Made by a program: the position numbers and the translations under genes. Shown here piece by piece: positions 48,001 to 57,904 of a stretch of 64,000 bases of DNA. The stretch is from an uncultured Flavobacteriaceae bacterium (GTDB lineage Bacteria; Bacteroidota; Bacteroidia; Flavobacteriales; Flavobacteriaceae). Every line of letters begins with the position of its first letter. The first letter of the stretch is position 1. The notes beneath the pieces are model-generated. The model was given only the letters and a program-made list of their open reading frames with translations, did no database searches and was not told the DNA's origin. The stretch is from the NCBI GenBank assembly GCA_943842245.1, contig CALTAJ010000001.1, positions 434,001-498,000 of the forward strand, read 5' to 3'.

Positions 48001-49842
48001 CGGATCAATATCATTTGGTATACCGTCGCCATCAAAGTCATTGGCAAGTATCTCATTTAACGGATCAAGAGGTGCAGGGTCTTCTCCATCGTTAAAGCCA
48101 TCATCATCCGTATCAGGATCATCAGGATCTGTACCTATGATAGTTTCTTGCGGATCAGAGAGCTGATCGTCATCCCGGTCTCCAGGAGTACTATTAGGAT
48201 CTTTAGGATCAGAACCACCGATGGTTTCTGTTACATCTGAGTACCCATCGTTATCATCATCCGGATCATTATTATCCCCTATACCATCGCCATCGGTATC
48301 CACACTCTCACTAGGGTTAAGTGGGAAGGCATCGTTTTGATCCAATACCCCATCGTTATCATCATCAGGATCCTGATGATCTGGGATACCATCCCCATCA
48401 GTGTCAGTTGAACTCTCAGGATCAAGTGGGAAGTCATCCTCTCCATCTTGTATTCCATCCCCATCAGTATCGGGATTGGTAGGGTCCGTACCCAATTCTT
48501 TTTCCTTAGCATCTGGGAGGAAGTCTCCATCTTGATCCTCAGGGAACTCCTCAGGATCTTTAGAGTCTGTGCCTAATTCTAATTCTAACAGATCATCATA
48601 CCCGTCGTTATCGTCATCGGTGTCTATTAAGTCAATAATACCGTCTCCGTCGCTATCAACGTTTAACCCACCATCTAAAGGTTCTGGATCATCCTTATCA
48701 CTAATACCATCACCATCGGTGTCCGGATTAGCAGGATCTGTACCGAGCTCTATCTCTTGGTTTGTGGTCAGCCCATCCCCATCAGGATCACGTGGGTAGT
48801 CCAGAGCATCTTTAGTGTCAGTGCCGTCCTCTATCTCTACAGTATCTTCAAAGCCGTCATTATCATCGTCCGTATCCGCATTATCTCCAATCCCATCCCC
48901 ATCATAATCTGAAGTCTCGTTCGGATCAAACGGTAGGTCATCATTCTCATCTCTTACCCCATCGTTATCATCATCAGGATCTGTAGCGTCAGGTATACCA
49001 TCGCCATCGGTGTCAAGACCCGTGTTAGGATCTAGTGGCGCAGAATCAAACTTATCACTCACCCCATCACCATCGGTATCTGGATTCTCAGGATCTGTGC
49101 CTAGCTCAGCTTCCTCAACATCACTAAGTCCATCATTGTCCCTATCTCTTGGGATACTGTTTGGATTCAGTGGATCTGTACCTGCAGCCTCTTCTTGAAG
49201 ATCAGTAAAGCCGTCGTTGTCATCATCAGGATCAATACCATCGTTTAGACCATCCCCGTCTGTATCAGGCTGGTTAGAAGGATCCAGCGGATAAGGATCA
49301 TCCTCATCTAGTAGCCCGTCATTATCATCATCTGGATCTTCTTTATTTGGTATACCGTCCCCATCGGTATCGGTCTGGTAATTAGGGTCTGTCGGGAAGT
49401 CATCCTCTCCATCGATTACACCATCACCATCAGTATCAGGATTAGAAGGATCTGTTCCTAGGCCAGGCTCTAAGCTGTCTGGAAGTTTATCGTTGTCCGA
49501 GTCTTCAGGTATGCTACTAGGATCTAGTGGATCTGAACCGGCAGCAGTTTCATTAGTATCAGAATACCCGTCGTTATCATCATCGGTATCGGCGTTATCA
49601 CCAAGACCATCTCCATCATTATCCGAAGATTCGTTAGCATCTAGTGGGAAGGTGTCATTAGTGTCATTCACCCCATCATTATCATCATCTGGGTCAATAA
49701 CATCCGCGATACCATCACCATCACTGTCTCCAGGGGCAGGGTTTGCAACAAGTGGATCCGTACCGTTTGTAATCTCTAATTCATCTGACTGTCCGTCGTC
49801 CATCATCATCTGTATCAGCGTTGTCTCCAATACCATCTCCAT
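45085..49842 (-). CDS. Giant T9SS-secreted adhesin, C-terminal part (TSP3 repeats and type-B sorting domain)
   Basis: A 1585-codon open frame that continues the 50646-57722 gene after a cluster of frame changes; its first 14 codons are out of the original frame and its ATG is not a real start. Most of it is a long tandem array of Asp-rich thrombospondin type 3 repeats ([17 protein letters not shown]), expected to bind many Ca2+ ions and form a stiff stalk. A non-repetitive block (about residues 1010-1190) interrupts the array. The last about 95 residues are a gliding-motility-associated C-terminal domain ([15 protein letters not shown] to the final LTR), the T9SS type-B signal. It is followed by the coupled sprF. 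Confidence 0.9.
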   Translation of the reverse strand: MEMVLETTLIQMMMDDGQSDELEITNGTDPLVANPAPGDSDGDGIADVIDPDDDNDGVNDTNDTFPLDANESSDNDGDGLGDNADTDDDNDGYSDTNETAAGSDPLDPSSIPEDSDNDKLPDSLEPGLGTDPSNPDTDGDGVIDGEDDFPTDPNYQTDTDGDGIPNKEDPDDDNDGLLDEDDPYPLDPSNQPDTDGDGLNDGIDPDDDNDGFTDLQEEAAGTDPLNPNSIPRDRDNDGLSDVEEAELGTDPENPDTDGDGVSDKFDSAPLDPNTGLDTDGDGIPDATDPDDDNDGVRDENDDLPFDPNETSDYDGDGIGDNADTDDDNDGFEDTVEIEDGTDTKDALDYPRDPDGDGLTTNQEIELGTDPANPDTDGDGISDKDDPEPLDGGLNVDSDGDGIIDLIDTDDDNDGYDDLLELELGTDSKDPEEFPEDQDGDFLPDAKEKELGTDPTNPDTDGDGIQDGEDDFPLDPESSTDTDGDGIPDHQDPDDDNDGVLDQNDAFPLNPSESVDTDGDGIGDNNDPDDDNDGYSDVTETIGGSDPKDPNSTPGDRDDDQLSDPQETIIGTDPDDPDTDDDGFNDGEDPAPLDPLNEILANDFDGDGIPNDIDPDDDNDGVPDSKDRFPFDPTESSDLDGDGIGDNKDPDRDGDGVNNASDRFPFDPNESRDNDKDGIGDNADLDDDNDGYSDVIEIQEGSDPLNPASVPEDADKDGLSDAEEIIIGTDPNNYDTDGDGVNDSIDAFPLDPEHNSDQDGDGIPDLLDPDDDNDGVPDRTDTFPYDPTESQDTDSDGIGNNTDDDDDNDGYPDVIEIAAGTDPLDKEDFPEDLDGDGLSDLEEAVLGTDPENPDTDGDGVDDKEDPFPLDPEYTKDTDGDGIPDEIDPDDDNDGTPDSEDAFPEDETEQIDTDGDQIGDNKDTDDDNDGYSDQDELLAGSDPKDANDNPLDSDADGLSDFIEELKGTDPNNEDTDGDGVIDSEDEFPLNPEFSSDNDDDGIPDSVDVYADNDSDDLGDIPDIDDDNDGVSDVSENVFVTFYQFHNISIGIGKFAGGEFGKTTPTVRPKTDPNSDRNVGKWKVRKKVVGGADANKVKIVGGEPAAKGEQKYFSAYSRRTGNVGEGYLAFVNVPDPKNPDDANKDGVYEVEIAYVNVTAGDPNVPIPKTEEFIEVDPNSEEIFDLDTNITPIKEVSPDLVSSDTDADGLINSLDPDDDGDHIYSVFEGSYVEGAIERVLADGGSLDTDGDGFADFLDPDDDNDGIFSLFEGTDPDGDFNPSDAIDSDGDGTPDYLDDDDDGDGIKSIDESADQDLDGNPSDALDFDKDGTPDYLDTDDDNDGIPTKQEISSGSAFVKDTDRDGISDHYDLDDDGDGVPSEDEIKFPGESFALDTDNDGILDHVDTDDDGDGLLTIDEDLNGNGDPRDDDTDFDGKANYLESSFLDADNDGVVDQLDSADDDPYNDQDGDGFPNLDEKVAGTDPLIPNSFPQGFSNPELRASIEIVNFFSPNGDGKNDTWQVREIDRYLDNQVWIYSRTGRELFTAKPYNNNWNGSLDGKQLPAGSYYYRIDLDGNSSVDFEGWLYLTR
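45400..49830 (-). repeat. Thrombospondin type 3 (TSP3) coding repeats
   Basis: Tandem DNA repeats coding for DxDxDGxxD units in about 3.7 kb, split by unique sequence at about 46250-46740. On the plus strand they appear as recurring atcatcatc and ccatcaccatc tracts, which create many false ORFs. Units vary in sequence (about 20-40 codons) with alternating short and long spacers such as [14 protein letters not shown] and FPLDPxxxxDTDGDGI. Confidence 0.9.
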
Positions 49843-50705
49843 CGTATCTATATACTCGTTTGGATCATTAGGGAAGGCGTCATCATAGTCATAGAATCCG
49901 TCATTATCTGCATCTACTTCATCGTCTACTAGAGTAATGGTAAAGTCATTGGTAGTCTGCAGCGGTTAAGACTAGTATAGTTTGATCCTGTGAAGTAGGT
50001 TTTCCTGTTGCAATCGTTACCGTTAGATCTCCATCTGCAGCTAGTGTTATCATTGTGTTAATTGTTACCGTCTGTGGTACATTCCAGTTTGCTGCGGTAA
50101 AGGTTAAACTACTTGGAGATAAGGAACTTCACCCACATCGTTAGTGAAGTAAATCGGAATGGTCACCGGCGCTGTAGGAGGTGAAGTAAGTACTGCTGTA
50201 TAACTTCCCTGCTCCCCTTCGATGGACAACCTCTACAGCAGTAAACTCTACCCCAAAAGGAACCTCTAAGACACTCACCTGCATTGGACGAGTAACTGCA
50301 TATCCTACCTTATCAGTTGCCGTAACCTCTATCTCATAAATACCATCCTGATTTGCATCGGTTGGCGAGTCAAACTCTGGGGATGGACTGATGCTTATCG
50401 CTCCTGTTTGAGCGTTGATCGTTACATTCCCCTGCGTCTGCTCCCCCTGTTATACTATAGGTAACCTGCTCACTAGCGAGTAACCGAACCTCCAGAGGTC
50501 GTCCCTTCTGTAATGGTAAGAGAAGTAGTCGATGTAATCGATGGCGTAGTATTATCTAAACTAAAGCTGCCACTAAGAATGCTTTGGTTGGTGGAGATCT
50601 TGTTAGGGGTAGTTACCTTAGTAGAGGAAACAACATCCGAAGCTTCTATAGCAAAACCGATCGTACCATCGCTATAGGTGTTCGATGCAGTAAGGGTAAA
50701 GCTTG
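49800..50705 (-). other. Cluster of eight frame changes in the giant adhesin gene
   Basis: On the minus strand the protein is readable throughout if the frame is changed near 50700 (base missing), 50480 (extra), 50430 (extra G in GGGG), 50220 (extra), 50125 (missing), 49953 (extra), 49843 (missing) and 49800 (extra). Read this way the region gives plausible Ig/cadherin-like and Calx-beta-like sequence ([72 protein letters not shown]). That links the two long frames as one gene of about 4,200 codons. Codons between the changes look normal, arguing for local sequence error or very recent damage. Confidence 0.8.
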
Positions 50706-53700
50706 CGTGTAAGTATAAGGGTTATTATTAGTCTCAACAAAAGTAACAGTAGGCTGTGGACTAAGCCCCGTAATAGTCATCGAGATCGTTGAGGCATCTA
50801 ATGCCCAAGCCGTATCTGATAAAACAGTTACTGTAATTACATCACCTTCCTTAGCATCAGTAGCTGAAGTCCCATTGTTAGAAGTAATTGTTACTGCAAG
50901 CCCTGGATCAGTGGCTCTTATATCTATGCCGGTTGATACTGCAATACTATTGGTTGCAAAAGAGGTGTCTAAATTATTGTTGTAAAGGTCAGTAACTGAT
51001 CCTCCGTTAAGATCTAAATCGGTACTTGTAAGGGCAATTTGTACACTTCCAGACTCATCCCCATCTTGAACATTATAGACAAAAGTTGCTGTGGCTGTAC
51101 CTGAGCCTGAGACATAGCTAGCATATACCTGATTACCATTAGCATCTACCATATTATCAAGCGGTAGTCTTGGTGTACCGGTTATGGTAGTCGCCTCATC
51201 AAAGCTTACGGTAAAGGTCACCGTATCGGAGTTAGATGGATTAGCATCATCATCAGTATAAATACCGTCTGGGGTAACTGCTGTAACTGCTGTAATAGTT
51301 GGACCAGTAAGGTCGATATCTAAGTCTCCTGTGGAGAGCGAAGAGAAGTTACCCGCAGGATCTACCACTACTATTTTATAAATACCTCCAGCGCTAGGAG
51401 TAGTGATCGTACCGTTATTCCCTGTGGTTTGTTTTGTAAGGTTTGTACCCAGGGTTAATGAAGTTACAGAAGACGGATTTACTAAATACGCCTTAAGATC
51501 TGCATTCGACACCGTAGAGGGAACGAGCCATACCTGGTCTGTGGCTGAAATCCCAGAAGTGGTATAGGTCGTTGTAGAAGAAGCTGCGATCTTTTTATCT
51601 GTTGCTACAGGGCTAGTAGAAGGAGAAGGCGCCGCCGTATCAATAGTTAGATCCAGTAGTGTGGATGTAGCGGTATTACCAAAGGTGTCTACAAGTTCTA
51701 TATAAAAGTCGTTGTTGTCAGAATCACTTAATGACTCACTATCAGGGATGGTTATGCTGTAATTCCCTGAACTGTCTGATGTTGAAGACACCACAAAGGT
51801 ATTTGTATCATCGTAAATATTAATTACTGTATTAGGCGAGGCTGTTCCAGTTAGTGTAGGGGTATTATCTGAGGTGATATTATCAGTAGTGCTTATCCCT
51901 AGATCTGAGACAGTAGCGAGCGTTGGAACTGTTGGTGCTTGGGGACTAGTTTGGATGGTAACATTCACAGGAGGTGAGTTTCCAGAAGTATCCCCAGCAG
52001 CGTTTTCAATGGTTACATAGAACTGATAGCTACCTGAGGTAAGAGCCGATGTAGGTGATATCGTATAGCTACCATCACTAGCAGTAGTTACAGAGACTAC
52101 AATAGAAGGCGAGCCGCCATCTTTCTCTGCATAAAGATACACAGTACCTGTAGAAGGGCTAACTGTCCCAGTAAAGGTAGGGGTGGTCACATTAGTAAGG
52201 TTGTCCGTGTTACTTGGTCCTGCATCTGAGCCAGCATCAAGATCAGGTCCTGAGGAGGGCGTAGAAGGTGGAGAAAGTAAGGTAAAGGTAATGCTATCGG
52301 TGCCCGCATAAGACCTACCATTTGTTGAAACACCAGTTACCGTTGCTGAGTAAACTGCGTCAGCTAAGTCACCCCCTGCATCTACATCCCATACGTATCT
52401 AAAGGTAGAGCTTGACACTACTGTCATAGCTACATCACTAATTACACTGCCAATACTTATCGTAGCTGTGGGGGACATAGCAGAGGAGAAGGTAGCGGTA
52501 ATGGTAACCACAGAGCTGTTAAGCACATAGTTATCATCATCAGTATCGGTTAGAGTAACAGAGGGCGCAGGGCAAGTTCCCCATTTGGGTAGTTTCTCAT
52601 TATAATCTGATGAACCTATCCAACTATAAGCACGGGCAGAGAAATTATAAGACCCCCCCGGAGAAACTCCATAAATACTAGAAACACACCATCCGGAGAG
52701 GTCTTGATTGAATTCTTCTGCATCATCAAACATATATTGCATACCAGTGACATTCGAAGTATTCCAACTACCAATATCTTGATTAAATTTACTTGTTCTA
52801 GCTTGGTAGCGTCCAGCAAACATTGATCCCATATCTCTTACATTAGAAGTATTCCAGTTACCAATATCTTGATTAAATGCAGGTGCGATATAAAACATAT
52901 ATGACATGGTTATGTTTGTAGCTTTCGAGAAATCCCAATTCAGCGTATTTGATGTTACTCCGCTAGCATCACCATTGTTAAAGGCTGTAGCCTCTGCAAA
53001 TAAATATTGAAAATTAGTTATGTTCGATACGTCCCATGAACCTATATTTTGATTAAATGATTCAGCCTGTCTAAACATACTTTCGACATTAGTTACACTG
53101 GACATATTCCAGGAACCAATATCTTGGTTAAAATCTTCGGCATTGTAAAACATACTATTCATAGAGACAACTGAGTCAGGTTCCCAGGAGGAAATATTCC
53201 CATTAAAGCTTGTTGCGTTAATGAACATATAGGTCATAGTGGTAACATTTGAGACCTCCCAATTTAAGTCCTGATTGAATACTGGTGCACCATTAAACAT
53301 GCTCTGCATATTTTCAACACTAGAGGTATTCCAAGAGCCAATGTCAATATTGAACACATTAGTTCTACCAAACATTGATTCCATATTGATCACATTCGAA
53401 GTATCCCAATTCAATGTATTAGTGCTAACCCCAGAAGCAGATCCGTTATTAAATGTTCTTGCTTTGAAAAACATGTGATCCATGTTTTCCACATTTGAAG
53501 TATCCCAACCACCAATATTTTGATTGAAATTATCGGCGGAAAAAAACATATAACTCATATCCCTAGCACTAGACGTATCCCAATAACTTAAGTTTTCATC
53601 GAAACCATAAGAATTAATAGGAGAATTTTTATGCTGAAACATGCCATGGAAAGTGGTCACTTTTGAAGTGTCCCAGGTACTAATATCATTAGAATTAAAG

Positions 53701-56700
53701 AAACTCTCTAGGTGTGAATCAGCCGAACCATTGAAGTAAAATAAATCCGACATATCCGTAACCAAGCTTGTTACAACCCCACCCCAATCAGAATCACTCA
53801 ACGATTTTGCTTTTAAAGAAGTATTGTCATATGCAGTGTATAAAACGTTTCCTATGTACCCTGTATCTCCATCGCTACATCCTCTACATTTTACTGTGAC
53901 CCCATTAGCATCTAGGTAGAAAGTAGGACTGATTGTAAAGGTGATACTGTCGGTTCCAGCATAGATATTTCCGATAAGATCTGTTCCACTTACTGTAACT
54001 GAGTAGGCTCCAGCAGCAAGGGTTGGAGTCGATGTATTCCAGTTATAGGTATAGTCATTTGTACTTCCTACTCTTGTCATCGCTACATTGGTTACTACTC
54101 CGGTTATGTAAATCGAAGGAGTGGCAGTCATGGCTTCAGAGAAACTAGCAGTAATAGTTACCGTATTAGTTGGTGAAAAAGTAGTGGATATAATATTGTC
54201 TGCAGCATTATCAGTAAGGGTTACCGTTGGTAATGTGGCATCTAAAGTAAAGGTGATGCTTTCTGTACCTGAGTAGGCATTGCTGGCCTTGTCAATACCA
54301 GCAACGGTAGCGTAGTAGGTTCCGCTTGACAAGCTATTTGAAACAGTAAAGGTATACTGATAAGAATTATTTTTATTACTTACCCATATCCATCCACCAT
54401 CAGGCTCTACAGCACCTGTGTCCTGGTATGCACCAATATGGTAATTTTCAGAATTACTAGAAATTACGGAATTTAAGTAATCTAGCTCAGCTTGAATATT
54501 AATCACAACCAGATTACCACCCAGAGTTATTGCATTATCTTTTGCCGTTGTCCAATTTGAGCTATTAGTACTTTTATAGTAACTATGACCTTGATAAGAT
54601 CCAACATAAGTGAAATTTGAAATCGTGGAATTTCTATTATCAGAAAATTCAATAATTGATTTCTGGCTAATACTTGAAGGTATATCATTTATTTTACTTC
54701 TATCTAATTCTAGGACATCTTCACCACCTGAGTTGTTTGGTTCACCAGTGTTCCAAAAGTTGCTGTTCGCTTCAAGTACCAGCCCATTCTGAGGAGACAT
54801 AGTTACATTGGTTACTACACCCGTAATTGAAATCGTTGGCGTAGCAGTCATCCCTTCATTAAAAAATGCGGTTATGGTTACCGAATCAGACACGGCTAGA
54901 ATGTTATCTGCATCTGTATCACTTAAAGTGGTTGTAGGTGCAGTATTATCCACAGTTAAAGTAATACTATCGTTTCCTGCGTATGTATTTCCGGCAGGAT
55001 CTGTTCCTGTAACAGTGACGGTATAACTTCCTTCAGTAACTGAGGAGATATCCCAATCATAGGTCCAAGTGGTACTACTTGTTGCAGTAAGGGCTACATT
55101 ATCTATAGATGAACCTATTGTAATTGTTGGGGCAGTTGCCATCGCCTCATTAAAGGTGGCAGTAACGGTAATATTGCTATCCGCAGATTTTACTGTATTG
55201 TCCGAATCGCTAGATGTAATGGCTACAGTTGGTGCAGAAGTATCTACTGTAAAGGTGATACTTTGTGTCCCGGATACATAAGCATTTCCGATAAGATCTG
55301 TACCGCTTACTATGGCTGAATAGGCTCCATCAGAAAGGGTGCCTGAAGAAGTATCCCAAGTAAAGGTATACGAATTTGTTCCTGATACAGGAGTCATAAT
55401 GACATTGGTAACAATTCCCGTGATCGAGATTGTAGGAGTAGCGGTCATGGCTTCAGAGAAGCCAGCGGTAATGGTTACTACCTGAGAAATAGAAACTAAA
55501 TTGTCACTATCAGTATCAGTTAAGGTTACCGTTGGCGCTGTGGTATCTAAAGTGAAGGTGATGCTGTCTGTTCCTGAGTAGGCATTGCCTTGTAGGTCAG
55601 CTCCTGAAACAGTTGCTGTATAAGTTCCGTCATTAAGGCTGCCGCTTACGTCCCAATTGAAGGTGTAGCTATTTGTTCCGCTAATCTGGGTCATGGCACT
55701 AGAAATAGAAGCTCCTGATATTAAGATAGTAGGAGTAGCTGTCATCGCCTCACTAAAGACAGCAGTTATGGTTACAGTATCTGATGCTGCCAAGAGGTTA
55801 TCATCATCGGTATCAGAGAAGGTTAGTGTTGGGCCAAATGAATCTATTGTTAAGGTGAGTGATTCAGTACCCACATAAGTTCTACTATTAGTATCTGTTG
55901 CAGTTGCTGTTACATTTAGATCAGTTTCAGAAGTAATTGAACCTGGCACTTGCCAAAAATAAGTCCAAACTGTATCAGTACTTGTTTGCGTCATAGCAAC
56001 ATTAGTAACCACTCCTGCAATTGAAATTGTTGGAGTTGGACTCATACTTAAGGAAAATGTTGCTGTTAGAGTTACCTGACCTGTAGAAATTATATTGTCT
56101 GAGTCATCAGATGTTAAAACTAATGTAGCAGTTGTAGGGCACGTTCCAAATTTTGGATACGTAGATGAAGAATTGGCTGCCATTGGTGTAAGAGAAGCAA
56201 AATCCGTAGCCGTTGTAATATTTGGCACACACCAAGTTGATAAGTCATGAGACATGTTTGTTCTTAGAAACATATAGTCCATACTTCCACTACTACCAGA
56301 TACATCCCAGTTTTTTATCGAATCACTCCCTCCGTTGTTAAAATCATTAGCACCCGTAAACATTCTCGCAAAAGCGCTCGATAATCCGCCAGATACATCC
56401 CATGAACCTATATCTTGGTTGAATTCTTCAGCACCCGCGAACATACTATCAAAAGTTACTACACCCGAAACGTCCCACCCAGTAACACCACCTCCACTAC
56501 CAAGTGGTTGATTAAATTTTTCATTATTAGCAAACATAAACGTCATATCAGTCACTTTAGAGGTGTCCCAATTCCTTATATCAGGACTTCCCCCATTATT
56601 GAAGACATTACGTGTTTGCTCCCAAAACATATGCTCCATAGTAGTTACATTAGAAACATCCCAAGCTCCTATGTTTTGATCGAACTCTTCAGCATCTTTA

Positions 56701-57722
56701 AACATTCGGTACATAGTAGTTACACTAGCAGTTTTAGTAGCCCAAGCCCCAATGGGTTGATTGAATCTAGCAGCATACTCAAACATACGGCTCATATCAG
56801 TTACACTGGAAACGTCCCAAGAGCTAATGTTATCATTGAAACGATCGTTATTCAAAAACATCCCTTTCATTGTAGTCACTTTTGAAGTATCCCAGGTGTT
56901 AATCAGTGTATTCGTTCTATTATTAAACATGTAACTCATATCGGTAACATTAGAGGTGTCCCAGTAAGTTAAATCATAATTATACGGATAGCTTGCATTT
57001 GAAAACATGTTTCCCATATCTATCACATTAGAGGTGTCGAAATTATCGAACACTAAACCACCACCACCAGTAACATTTTTTGATGCAAAGGCAGAAGACA
57101 TGTCGGTTACAAGTGTAGTACATAACTGGTAATTATATCTTGCTCCCCCCTGATTAGAAACCCAAAGTCTGACTTCATTTGTTAAACTATTTTCAGAAGG
57201 GAAGGAGGCCCCTGCACTTGTGTTATTATCAACAGCTTTATACAGTGTCCCACTTACCATACCGTAATCTCCTGCGCTACAACCAGAACATTTTATAGTC
57301 ACTCCATTGGATGCCAAGTAAAAAGTAGGGCTTATAGTAAGTGTAAGGGAAGCATTTCCGGAGTAGGGTGAACTATTGGTATCGGTTGCAGTAGCGGTAA
57401 CATTTACTGTAGTACCCGAAGAAATATTAGAAGGTACTTGCCAGTAGTAGATCCATACTGCAGCTGTAGTGCTTTGTGTCATAGCAACATTGGTAACTAC
57501 CCCCGATATTGAAATCGTTGGCGAAGCAGTCATATTCACTGAGAAGGTAGCTGTTAGGGTCACCTGACCTGTGGTAATTATATTGTCAGAGTCATCAGAG
57601 GTGATGGTGAGAGTTGATGGTGATTGGGCTGACAGACTAAAGCTTGAAATAATAAAAAACAGTAGACAAAAAAGAATCCTATTTTTTGATTTACAATGAA
57701 ATATATTTCTGATTAAAGGCAT
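50646..57722 (-). CDS. Giant T9SS-secreted adhesin, N-terminal part (Ig-like, BspA-type and lectin modules)
   Basis: A 2358-codon frame; its last about 15 codons are out of frame after the first frame change. A signal peptide ends near residue 32 (FIISSFSLSAQ). Then come an Ig-like domain (33-130), BspA/DUF285 block 1 (131-527), Ig-like repeats with the TDxDxDN/VTITAxFSEAMTATPTI pattern (528-1270), a C-type lectin-like insert (about 977-1120), BspA block 2 (1272-1717), another Ig-like repeat and bacterial Ig/cadherin-like domains (1720-2345). This mosaic of binding modules is typical of gliding or attachment adhesins such as SprB. It starts 10 bp inside the preceding small gene, so it is probably cotranscribed with it. 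Confidence 0.9.
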   Translation of the reverse strand: MPLIRNIFHCKSKNRILFCLLFFIISSFSLSAQSPSTLTITSDDSDNIITTGQVTLTATFSVNMTASPTISISGVVTNVAMTQSTTAAVWIYYWQVPSNISSGTTVNVTATATDTNSSPYSGNASLTLTISPTFYLASNGVTIKCSGCSAGDYGMVSGTLYKAVDNNTSAGASFPSENSLTNEVRLWVSNQGGARYNYQLCTTLVTDMSSAFASKNVTGGGGLVFDNFDTSNVIDMGNMFSNASYPYNYDLTYWDTSNVTDMSYMFNNRTNTLINTWDTSKVTTMKGMFLNNDRFNDNISSWDVSSVTDMSRMFEYAARFNQPIGAWATKTASVTTMYRMFKDAEEFDQNIGAWDVSNVTTMEHMFWEQTRNVFNNGGSPDIRNWDTSKVTDMTFMFANNEKFNQPLGSGGGVTGWDVSGVVTFDSMFAGAEEFNQDIGSWDVSGGLSSAFARMFTGANDFNNGGSDSIKNWDVSGSSGSMDYMFLRTNMSHDLSTWCVPNITTATDFASLTPMAANSSSTYPKFGTCPTTATLVLTSDDSDNIISTGQVTLTATFSLSMSPTPTISIAGVVTNVAMTQTSTDTVWTYFWQVPGSITSETDLNVTATATDTNSRTYVGTESLTLTIDSFGPTLTFSDTDDDNLLAASDTVTITAVFSEAMTATPTILISGASISSAMTQISGTNSYTFNWDVSGSLNDGTYTATVSGADLQGNAYSGTDSITFTLDTTAPTVTLTDTDSDNLVSISQVVTITAGFSEAMTATPTISITGIVTNVIMTPVSGTNSYTFTWDTSSGTLSDGAYSAIVSGTDLIGNAYVSGTQSITFTVDTSAPTVAITSSDSDNTVKSADSNITVTATFNEAMATAPTITIGSSIDNVALTATSSTTWTYDWDISSVTEGSYTVTVTGTDPAGNTYAGNDSITLTVDNTAPTTTLSDTDADNILAVSDSVTITAFFNEGMTATPTISITGVVTNVTMSPQNGLVLEANSNFWNTGEPNNSGGEDVLELDRSKINDIPSSISQKSIIEFSDNRNSTISNFTYVGSYQGHSYYKSTNSSNWTTAKDNAITLGGNLVVINIQAELDYLNSVISSNSENYHIGAYQDTGAVEPDGGWIWVSNKNNSYQYTFTVSNSLSSGTYYATVAGIDKASNAYSGTESITFTLDATLPTVTLTDNAADNIISTTFSPTNTVTITASFSEAMTATPSIYITGVVTNVAMTRVGSTNDYTYNWNTSTPTLAAGAYSVTVSGTDLIGNIYAGTDSITFTISPTFYLDANGVTVKCRGCSDGDTGYIGNVLYTAYDNTSLKAKSLSDSDWGGVVTSLVTDMSDLFYFNGSADSHLESFFNSNDISTWDTSKVTTFHGMFQHKNSPINSYGFDENLSYWDTSSARDMSYMFFSADNFNQNIGGWDTSNVENMDHMFFKARTFNNGSASGVSTNTLNWDTSNVINMESMFGRTNVFNIDIGSWNTSSVENMQSMFNGAPVFNQDLNWEVSNVTTMTYMFINATSFNGNISSWEPDSVVSMNSMFYNAEDFNQDIGSWNMSSVTNVESMFRQAESFNQNIGSWDVSNITNFQYLFAEATAFNNGDASGVTSNTLNWDFSKATNITMSYMFYIAPAFNQDIGNWNTSNVRDMGSMFAGRYQARTSKFNQDIGSWNTSNVTGMQYMFDDAEEFNQDLSGWCVSSIYGVSPGGSYNFSARAYSWIGSSDYNEKLPKWGTCPAPSVTLTDTDDDNYVLNSSVVTITATFSSAMSPTATISIGSVISDVAMTVVSSSTFRYVWDVDAGGDLADAVYSATVTGVSTNGRSYAGTDSITFTLLSPPSTPSSGPDLDAGSDAGPSNTDNLTNVTTPTFTGTVSPSTGTVYLYAEKDGGSPSIVVSVTTASDGSYTISPTSALTSGSYQFYVTIENAAGDTSGNSPPVNVTIQTSPQAPTVPTLATVSDLGISTTDNITSDNTPTLTGTASPNTVINIYDDTNTFVVSSTSDSSGNYSITIPDSESLSDSDNNDFYIELVDTFGNTATSTLLDLTIDTAAPSPSTSPVATDKKIAASSTTTYTTSGISATDQVWLVPSTVSNADLKAYLVNPSSVTSLTLGTNLTKQTTGNNGTITTPSAGGIYKIVVVDPAGNFSSLSTGDLDIDLTGPTITAVTAVTPDGIYTDDDANPSNSDTVTFTVSFDEATTITGTPRLPLDNMVDANGNQVYASYVSGSGTATATFVYNVQDGDESGSVQIALTSTDLDLNGGSVTDLYNNNLDTSFATNSIAVSTGIDIRATDPGLAVTITSNNGTSATDAKEGDVITVTVLSDTAWALDASTISMTITGLSPQPTVTFVETNNNPYTYTQALPLLHRTPIAMVRSVLL
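52565..53935 (-). repeat. BspA/DUF285-type repeat block 2
   Basis: About 450 codons of repeats with the core WDTSNVxxMxxMFxxAxxFNQDIGxW, each near 25-40 residues, starting at FYLDANGVTVKC and ending at KWGTCP. The array is preceded and followed by Ig-like modules. BspA-type repeats are known from surface proteins that bind host or matrix molecules. Confidence 0.85.
54360..54800 (-). other. C-type lectin-like domain, halves in permuted order, inside an Ig-like domain
   Basis: The C-terminal half of a CTLD (FWNTGEPNNSGGEDVLEL, INDIPSSISQKSIIEF) comes first. It is followed by the N-terminal half (GHSYYKSTNSSNWTTAKDNA, LGGNLVVINIQAELDYL, GGWIWVS). The insert splits an Ig-like repeat between VTNVTMSP and NSYQYTF. 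The EPN and ED residues expected for Ca2+/sugar binding are retained. Confidence 0.75.
56135..57335 (-). repeat. BspA/DUF285-type repeat block 1
   Basis: About 395 codons of BspA-type repeats (WDTSNVTDMSYMF, WDVSSVTDMSRMFEYA, FNQPIGAW) starting at FYLASNGVTIKC and ending at FGTCP. It has the same entry (CSGCSAGDYG against CRGCSDGDTG) and exit motifs as block 2, so the two blocks arose by duplication of a whole module. Confidence 0.85.
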
Positions 57723-57904
57723 AAAATAAAATTCGTTAAAGTTACATTTCGACTAAGTCCTTTCTTAAGCCTTATACTTGATATTAATTTGGAACAAATA
57801 CTATCAGAAACTTCCACAAACCATTTCCCTTGGTAAGCTGAATTAGTTGCAGTTTTATTTAACAATGCTTTTATCAAATAAAATGACTTATCTAATTTGA
57901 TCAT
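57713..57904 (-). CDS. Small protein related to the upstream HTH protein
   Basis: A 63-aa protein; its ATG follows the 86-aa gene stop directly and its end overlaps the adhesin start by 10 bp. The last 22 residues (SSIRLKKGLSRNVTLTNFIL...) match the end of the 86-aa protein at 14 of 22 positions (SSIRKKLKLKRNESLTNKIL...). VEVSDSICSKL aligns with LEISNSTYFNA. It keeps the recognition-helix part of a LuxR-type HTH but lacks the N-terminal helices. It could be a functional truncated regulator, an antagonist or a decaying duplicate. Confidence 0.55.
   Translation of the reverse strand: MIKLDKSFYLIKALLNKTATNSAYQGKWFVEVSDSICSKLISSIRLKKGLSRNVTLTNFILCL

Noticed and set aside
45400-49830. Possible CRISPR or satellite array because of regularly recurring short repeats
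   Set aside because: Repeats are imperfect, in frame with a protein and lack unique spacers of constant length.
45393-49888. Many plus-strand and alternate-frame ORFs across the Asp-rich repeats (Ser/Pro-rich products)
   Set aside because: They are antisense shadows of the DxDxDG repeat code: biased composition, no starts or domains, and the minus-strand frame has clear TSP3 and sorting domains.
49800-50705. Programmed ribosomal frameshifting in the adhesin gene
   Set aside because: Eight changes of both signs, only one at a homopolymer and without slippery-site/hairpin patterns, cannot be a programmed event.
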